From positions 110,252,727 to 110,316,726 of the forward strand of contig JAMXBB010000004.1 of the NCBI GenBank assembly GCA_024138015.1: a stretch of 64,000 bases of DNA, given 5' to 3'. Positions 56,900-64,000 of this stretch are shown piece after piece (within the stretch, counting starts at the first letter, position 1; every line of letters begins with the position of its first letter). The notes under the pieces are model-generated. The model had not been told where the DNA came from. It saw nothing but the letters and a program-made list of their open reading frames with translations, and made no database searches. A program made the position numbers and the translations under genes. The stretch comes from Lumnitzera littorea. Its lineage: Eukaryota; Streptophyta; Magnoliopsida; Myrtales; Combretaceae.

Positions 56900-58160
56900 C
56901 TAAATTTAAGAAAAATGAAATCATATATAACTATTAATTATATTTAAATATTCAATAATAAATATAAAATATTTAACAATATATATAGTGAAAATTTAGG
57001 CTATTTTTTACTATCTACCAACGTATTCATATTCAATTAATAATTATATATTATATATATTTTTATATAGTATATATTATTCATTGAATCCCTTCTCTCT
57101 ATAATAATTTTATTTTTGATGATTCCTCTATTAAGTTTCTATGAATGCATCACATGTTGTGATCACTAATGAATAAATATTAATAAAATTTTAACATATG
57201 AAAATATTTAAATATCATTAATTTTTGTTTATCATTCATCAAAATACATAATATATTAATATCAATTAATCTTTTTTTTTTTGCACATGGATCTTATCAT
57301 TGTATGTCTTAAAACCAATGAAGAGACCATTTATAATTATATCATCTTAGGATTACTTAACTATTATTCAAAATAGAGAAATTAAAAGAGGAAAAGGCAA
57401 TATTGATGCCTCATAGGGAATATATATACATATATATATATATTTTTTTAAAATGTATTAATGAGTTTTTGGACACATTTATAAAAAGATTTTAAAGAAA
57501 AGAAATGAAAAAATTCACTTTTTTACATAATTACTTTTTATTGAGTGTATAATCAATATCAAATAACACGAAGAGTTTTCTTTTGTAGCATATAACCTAT
57601 ACCATTAGCATTCATCAAATGATTTTTAACATATTTTAGCTAAGATCATGTTGATGCTAATAAAAAAACATTAGTTAACAACATATATACAAATCATTTT
57701 CACATTTTTTAAATTGATTACACACTTTACAAGAAAAAAGTAAATGCTAAGAAAAGTTTTAAAAAATTATTTGATTTCTTAAAATGTCCAAAAACACATG
57801 TTATTCTCAATTTTCTTCTTGTCAAAATTATATTTTCAAAAGTCTATACTTCAAAGATATTCTTTGAAAACATGGGGGAAGAAAAATCATATACTTAGTA
57901 TCTTAACAAGTTTCCTTTAACCTTATAACATTTGTTAACTGCTTTTTTTCTTTCATTGAATATATAGAATAGTGGATATAAAAAATGTGATTGTTTTTAT
58001 TTTTTTCCAATTATTATCATATTACAATTTATAAACGAGAGGAATTGAACTTGAACAGTTGTATTAGAAGAATGCATTGGTGTTGGCATAGGAAGTGTAA
58101 TTCAGACATGTGTTTTTTGTTTTTTAATAACAACCTTGCTGATTAATGTGATGTATCTGC
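56900..58160. other. AT-rich intergenic DNA upstream of the bHLH gene
   Basis: Runs of TA and A/T dominate. No gene or transposon domain is seen. Confidence 0.5.
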
Positions 58161-58161
58161 C

Positions 58162-58385
58162 CGATATATATTTATTTCAATTCAAATATAAAGTAAACGA
58201 AACAACCGTCGCCATGCGCGTGTGGGCCTCCCAACGTTGCTGATTGATTTTAGTTGGTCAAGATTCCGATCTACTGAATTCTCAGTTCCTACGTTGGTGT
58301 CCTCGGTTGGCGGCTTCCTCTCTCTCTCTCTCTATTTCTGTTCATGCCGTGCTTTCACCGTCCACTTTTCATATGGGTAAGATCT
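58162..58385 (+). promoter_or_regulatory. possible transcription start region with first exon, plus strand
   Basis: A TATA-like CGATATATATTTATTT near 58162 is followed by a block less AT-rich than its surroundings (58200-58375) with a CT-rich run, CTTCCTCTCTCTCTCTCTCT (58311-58334). It closes with TTTCATATGGGTAAGATC, a good splice donor (GTAAGA) right after an ATG. A possible acceptor (TTTATCTTTTCAG) lies at about 59280, followed by a GC-richer 150 bp. This is what the first exon and promoter of a plant gene look like, but no known protein is recognised in either part, so it may be a non-coding transcript or a relic. Confidence 0.28.
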
Positions 58386-58430
58386 TTGATTTTCTCAATA
58401 CGCCTTTGCTAATAGGTTGTATATAGTCAT

Positions 58431-61300
58431 ACATATGGATGTTTTATTGGTTCTAATTAAGGATATTCGCAAATTAAATTTCTCATGAACTATTTGAATT
58501 TGGTTTGATTTTTATTTTTTTGAATTGATTTAGAGCTTAAACTATTCAAGTAGTCATTCAAGTTATGTCAAAATTTCATAATATTTAATTCAATTAACTT
58601 ACAAGTCTAATTAAACTTAAGTTGAGTTTAACTTTATTTGAGTTGAATTTGAATTTATTGGATATTACTTCAAGTTGAGCTTAAGCTCAAAATTCTAAAT
58701 TCAAGCAAACTTGAGTTGGTCTTGAGTTATGAGATTTTGAGTCGAGCTTAAATTCAAATTTAGTACTGTATCATCTCGATTCGATTCATTTATAATTCTA
58801 ATTTTAATCTAGATAAATTTTTATTTTAGAAAAAGCAAAAACCTTTATAGCTTATAAATTTATAACTTTTATTATCAATGTTGTTAAATTTAAGTTAATT
58901 CCTATAGTTCAATCTTATTAGAACCAGATATGACTATAAATCAATCCAATCAAATCCTGATTAGGCCCTAATTGAACCCAATTCCAAGCTTTGACCCTTT
59001 TATATGTACGGTTTAACCATTCGAACTAATTTTAATTACATTATTTATTATAGCAAGCAAGATAACTTGATGTTGTTTAGATAAGTTCAATTAAACCTTT
59101 TTAGAACTGAAAAAAAAAAAAAAGCACTTTTGAAAAGCGACTAAATACAATAGATATAGCGTTCTCCAAATAAATTTTTAATTATTCACTCGTAGCCTTT
59201 GCTCGAAGAATTTGTGCTACTAGTGTCTATTTGGATAAATTATCTTTTAATTCGTATTTCTTTTTCACTTTATCTTTTCAGAAAAGTGGTTTACAGGCTA
59301 CCTCTATCTGTTTTTCCCATGCTTTATTTTATGATCATATTTATCCGGCAAATTGAATTAGTCATATGGGAAACTGGGTGCCCTTCCTTAATTTATCGTC
59401 AAACTTATGTTTTGGTATCCGCGTAGGGGATCTTTCAAGTCTGAACATTCATGTGACCTTAAATTTGATTATTTTTATGAATGGTACCAATACGACGTTA
59501 GTATCAAAATATGAAAGATACTTAGTAAGGATATAATAATTAACTAAAATGACATGGAAATATGGTCCCCCAACTACTTTTGAATAAAAAATCACTTTCA
59601 TCTCCTTTAGTTGTTTATTTATTATTATTTTTTTTTTCGAGCAACGATTAATACCACAGTCCAACTTCACAGAAGCTAAAAAGGGTTGTTATTGCTTTGC
59701 TGTAAATTTAGTCAGATTAAAGGTATAAAAAAACTAAATATATTTATAAAATTATTCAACTTTGTTCCAATATTTATTCAAGGTCTAGTCAAACTCAAAT
59801 TCAAGATATTCAAATAGTGTATTCATTTAAACTCATGTTTCATGGCATTTGGCTTAATGAGTTTATAAACTTGAGGGAATTCAAGTCGAATTTCGACATC
59901 TATTTTATTTTAATTAAAAATGTATATTTTTATATAAAACAAGCTCAAATAAGCTCAATCATAGTGATTAATGTTGCAAGCTTGAACAACCAAACTAACA
60001 TGAGTAGTGGATTGAATAGTAGTTGAAGCTAGCCTAAGGTATTGATTGTGCAAAATTTATAGCACTGGACAAAGCACAAAATTTTATCCAATGTTTAGTT
60101 TGCAATTTTAACTTAGTTACTAGATAAAAATGTGCATCTAAAACGGGACTAAATTCCTAAAATTTATCTTATCTAAAGTATGGTATAGAGATTAACTTTA
60201 TTGGGAAAAAATATAAGTTTTTTGAATTATCAAAAACACGTCTATATAATTCTTTCAGATTGTATTTTTGAAATAATTTCAAATAATATAAAAATATAAT
60301 TAAATATATATTAGATAATATTGAAGATATAAATTTTAAAATAAAATAACAAGTCCAGTCCTTGTATATATCAAATAAGAGATATTATAAAAGTTATGTC
60401 TACCCGCCGTATAATCCAAACATAATAGAGTAGAGTTATATTATCATGTACTCTTTATACTTTTATTGTATAATTTTGTTTATTTAATCTAATTCTTATA
60501 ACTAAACGCTTCTTAAAAAAGATACAATTGATTATTGTAGATTTACTATCATATCAAGCACATATACCAATGAGGAAGAAAACTTTTTGTATTTTGTTCC
60601 TCTTACTGCCTATTTAAAACTTTTGAAAGGTGATGTGAATTTGTAATCCTCTATTAGAGAGCATAGACTCCTCCTATAATTATATTTGAGCCACGAGACT
60701 CATCTTTTATATATATTGAGATTTTTTTTTTTTTATCTTAATGTGTTGTCTATATCATTAGAAGAGGAATATGTCTTAAGTATTGGTGATTAAACACCTC
60801 ATTTAGGCTTCAGAAACTATTTTCGTTTGAATCATTTGTTTTTCCCTTTTGCATCTTATAGTACTTTGTTGTGCATCATGGTGACTACAGTTGATGGTTA
60901 ATAAATTATTTTTCTTTGGGAAAAAATAAATAAATAAAAATAATAACCGGTATGAGCCTCAGGTGAATTTTAACCTAATCAACCTCAAGGGCCAGTTAAA
61001 CAACACCAAGACATGAAAACCTTATATAGGTTATAACGCAACGAAACCATATTAGATTTCAACCCGATTAACTTGATTGTAATTCCCACACGCTATAAGC
61101 CATTGCGTTTAGGTATCACGGCGGCCGACCAAGGCCTATTCGGATTTCATCCCTATCCCGAGGGAAAAAGCACCCGCAACATATAATCATTAGAACCAAG
61201 GTGATAATTGAGCTACATAGAGAACATTACAAGAAATATTGAATAAAATATCATAAAAGGACGATTTTTTTGAAAAGGGAATGATAATAACTTCAGCCGT
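58431..61300. other. intergenic DNA, decayed hAT-like repeats
   Basis: 58530-58800 and 59760-60030 are rich in TTGAGTT, AGCTTAAG and TCAAGTTGAG phrases, as in decayed hAT-type repeats of plants. 60945-61200 is a GC-richer part, including GGCGGCCGACCAAGGCC, with no ORF. The frames at 59199, 59449 and 59817 are not recognised. Confidence 0.4.
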
Positions 61301-61330
61301 CACGTGTGGATTAGAATCATATTACGTGCA

Positions 61331-61396
61331 AATGTAATATTTGATTTGTTTATGAAGTCAGTCAATGTAATATTTGATTTGTTTATGAAGTCAGTC
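61331..61396. repeat. perfect 33-bp tandem duplication
   Basis: The unit starting AATGTAATATTTGATTTGTT occurs twice head to tail with no difference, indicating a recent event. Confidence 0.95.
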
Positions 61397-64000
61397 AACA
61401 TAAGTAATACGTTGAAAACGTTAAAAACATTTTCTTAAATCTTAACTAACATTCTTTGACATATAAATAACTGTTTTTTATGTTTTTCAGAATCAAGATT
61501 CTACTTTTTATTTTAAACATATCAAATCGGTAAAATCATATAAAACCGGTAAAATCATAATTTTATAGATCGCATGTCAAAATTAATAGTTATATCAAAA
61601 GTTTATACATAAATAATTTTATATTTATTTCTATTAAGAAAATATCATAAAATCATAAACTAATAAATATGTATAGTTAACTTGTGATTTTAATAAATAG
61701 AATTAATTTTAGTTAACAAAAGAGAAAATCATAATCACACTTCGTATGAATCAAGTTTGTAGTCCTCCTTCAAATCTTGAAAATAATGTCCTAATGCCAT
61801 TTGAAAAAACTTTAAACCAAAAAAAAAAAAAAAAAAACTCTTGGTCATCATGCATATAAGTATAAAACTATAATTATTTTTTATGTGAGTCCATCACATA
61901 ATTTGATAGTATTAGCTGATGAAATTTCATACCAACTAAGAAAAGAACTAAATAGGGTGTTCCTTGTTAATGAAGACGAAACGTTACGATAGCAACATTT
62001 TTAAGAAATGCTTTAGAAGGTGGAGCTGTAATTGCGATAATTTAGAATGGAAACATACTAATTTTCCTTAAATAAAAGATAAAAATTTCTTAAACATAAG
62101 GATATTTCCTTACAAATCGTCATCTCATATGTTAGTGCTTTCTATTTATTCATATTGCATACTTGGGTTCGGGTTAAATCTAGCCCCAACTTGCCAAGTC
62201 AAGGGCTTAGTCCTCCTTGAATCGAGACTAACCCAACTTAAGTCGGTTTCAGGCTAGTTTTCGGCTAATGAGCTGTTTAATATTTTTTTTTACAATTGGG
62301 AAAAAATTATTTTTTATCTTTATTTTCTATTTGAAAAAAAAACTATTAATAAATAATAAGAATATAAAATTTTGATTATTTTACTCTATTAATTGTTGGA
62401 TACTAAGATTAATGATTCGTATCCTATTAATTGTTGGGCACGATATTAATAATTTACATTTTCAATAATACATAATTATTATTTTATACTTACAATTAGT
62501 GAATTAAATAAGTAAACATCTTTTTATAATCAATATCTCAAGAAAAGCTTACCAAAATAATAAATGTAAGACTTGATTTATGACAAAGCAATACTCATTG
62601 TGCTCTTTTATTACTTCAAAGGAAACTTAAAAAAATAATATAATTCATGTACGAGTTAGATTAATATTATAAATAGAATAGTATCTATCTAATATTTATA
62701 ATACATTCACTATTTTATATATAGTATAAATTTATCATAATTATCTAATTTTACACCATAATTATCTACTTTTACCAATATTAAAATATACAGGTTTAAA
62801 TAATTTTTTTATAAACTCATATATATTATTCGGTCTCGATATTAACTTCTAAGTATAAGTAATAATATATATTTAATTTTATTTTATATTTTAATTAAAG
62901 AGAATACTTAAATTTAATTTATAAAAAACCTTCTTCTCCATTTTTTTTTTTTAATTTTCAGATCAAAACCGGCAAAACTAGTGCATTGAATCATTGGTTC
63001 CTTCAACCCGAGCTTGAACATGCTAGTTCAACGAGTCTAACACATTGAACCATAGTTGTAAACCCGTCAAACCCAACGGGTCAAGCTACGATTCAAACCC
63101 GTGACTCACAGGTTCAAGCCCAACCCGATCCGGTTTATCGATCAAACTCGGTCCTTCCCTAAATCTACTTAATCACAATCAGCCAATTTAAGTATAAAAT
63201 AGAACGAAAATATTTTAATGAATGATTTTATGATACTAGCAAGTAATGATTTTTAGATACCAATTGGCATAAAGTAAGCAATAAGCATTATCAAAAAATA
63301 CAAACGTTAAAAAAAATGATTAAATAATATTAATATGCTATGTAGATCAATAAATAACATACTAGTATCTATAAAATTTTAACATGTATTGATAAAAGAA
63401 TGTATTTTATAAAAAAATATCAATTATATTTTTATATATTAAAAATTTTATATATAATGGTACTCCATCCATCAATTTATATAATATATTAATATTATTA
63501 AAGTCTTTTTCAGAGTTTCCAGTGAGCCACAGTCTGAAAAATGGCTAAATTCTACACTGTGGAGCCTATACAACAATTTCTATCACAAGTCGCTGGCTGT
63601 AACATGAGACATGGCTACCCATGACGGTGGTGCAGCTCCAGACCCCAAGACCAAAGGGAAAAAAATTAGTCAAACGATTGGAAAACTGGACTGGGGCCTA
63701 TCATTATTGCCTTCGGTCTTAGTTCACTCGTCTTATATAACTCATATTTTTGTGTGAATATTAATTACATTGGTTTCATGAAAAACGTTCTTTATAAAAT
63801 TTTTCGATATATTTGTTATAATGATAAAGTTTCGATTGATCAAAGATGGTTGTAATAATCGAAAGAGATTGTATTTTGTAAAAAGATGGTATTTTCTGAT
63901 CTTGATAATGATAAAAAAAAAAAAACTTTTTTATTTACTAATGAAGTACTACAAATATTTGATGATAATTTAGGAAAAAAGTTTTAACTATACTATACTA
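61397..64000. other. AT-rich intergenic DNA, no gene seen
   Basis: Two GC-richer, repeat-like parts occur at 62160-62280 and 62950-63180, the latter with phrases such as AACCCGTCAAACCCAACGGG. They look like decayed transposons. A further GC-richer part at 63480-63720 has no ORF. Confidence 0.45.

Overview
This is a repeat-rich nuclear window from a flowering plant, most likely a eudicot. The evidence is strong AT richness, stacked plant-type Ty3/gypsy and Ty1/copia retroelements, and one intron-containing bHLH gene of a plant-specific type. I cannot name the species. I see no rRNA or tRNA gene, no CRISPR array and no bacterial-style operon.

Positions 1-26.7 kb are a nest of retroelements. 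A chromodomain-type Ty3/gypsy element survives as its pol tail (23171-23325) and 3' LTR (23322-26704). An Athila-like Ty3/gypsy element sits in it: pol runs through 1-5863, an accessory ORF lies near 19.06-20.25 kb and the 3' LTR near 21.8-23.15 kb. The Athila copy is itself split. A 3.25-kb minus-strand solo LTR (56-3302) interrupts its reverse transcriptase with a perfect 5-bp target duplication. A large element without gag or pol (about 6885-18685, LARD-like) separates its pol from the accessory ORF. That large element carries a 2.7-kb higher-order tandem array, a 198-bp tandem duplication and a small coiled-coil-like reading frame. Two copies of an 0.8-0.9-kb repeat lie at 5887-6774 and 9754-10543.

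From 26.7 to 42.4 kb there is no convincing gene. This part holds two more solo LTRs (32254-34258 and 35805-38658), weak DNA-transposon candidates (Helitron-, PIF- and hAT-like) and a GC-richer block with ACGT motifs near 31.3 kb. A degenerate Ty1/copia element fills 42441-47287 with both LTRs, a primer binding site and a polypurine tract.

From 47.3 to 64 kb is mostly AT-rich intergenic DNA around one supported gene. This is a three-exon bHLH162-like transcription factor on the minus strand (exons 56582-56445, 54727-54386 and 54163-54083; 186 residues). Its first intron contains four perfect CACGTG boxes within 500 bp, plus two near-matches. A cysteine-rich small ORF at 49224-49355 and a possible plus-strand transcription start region at 58.16-58.39 kb are weaker candidates. 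The transposons here are mostly dead. Many premature stops and several altered LTR ends fit C-to-T decay of methylated DNA.
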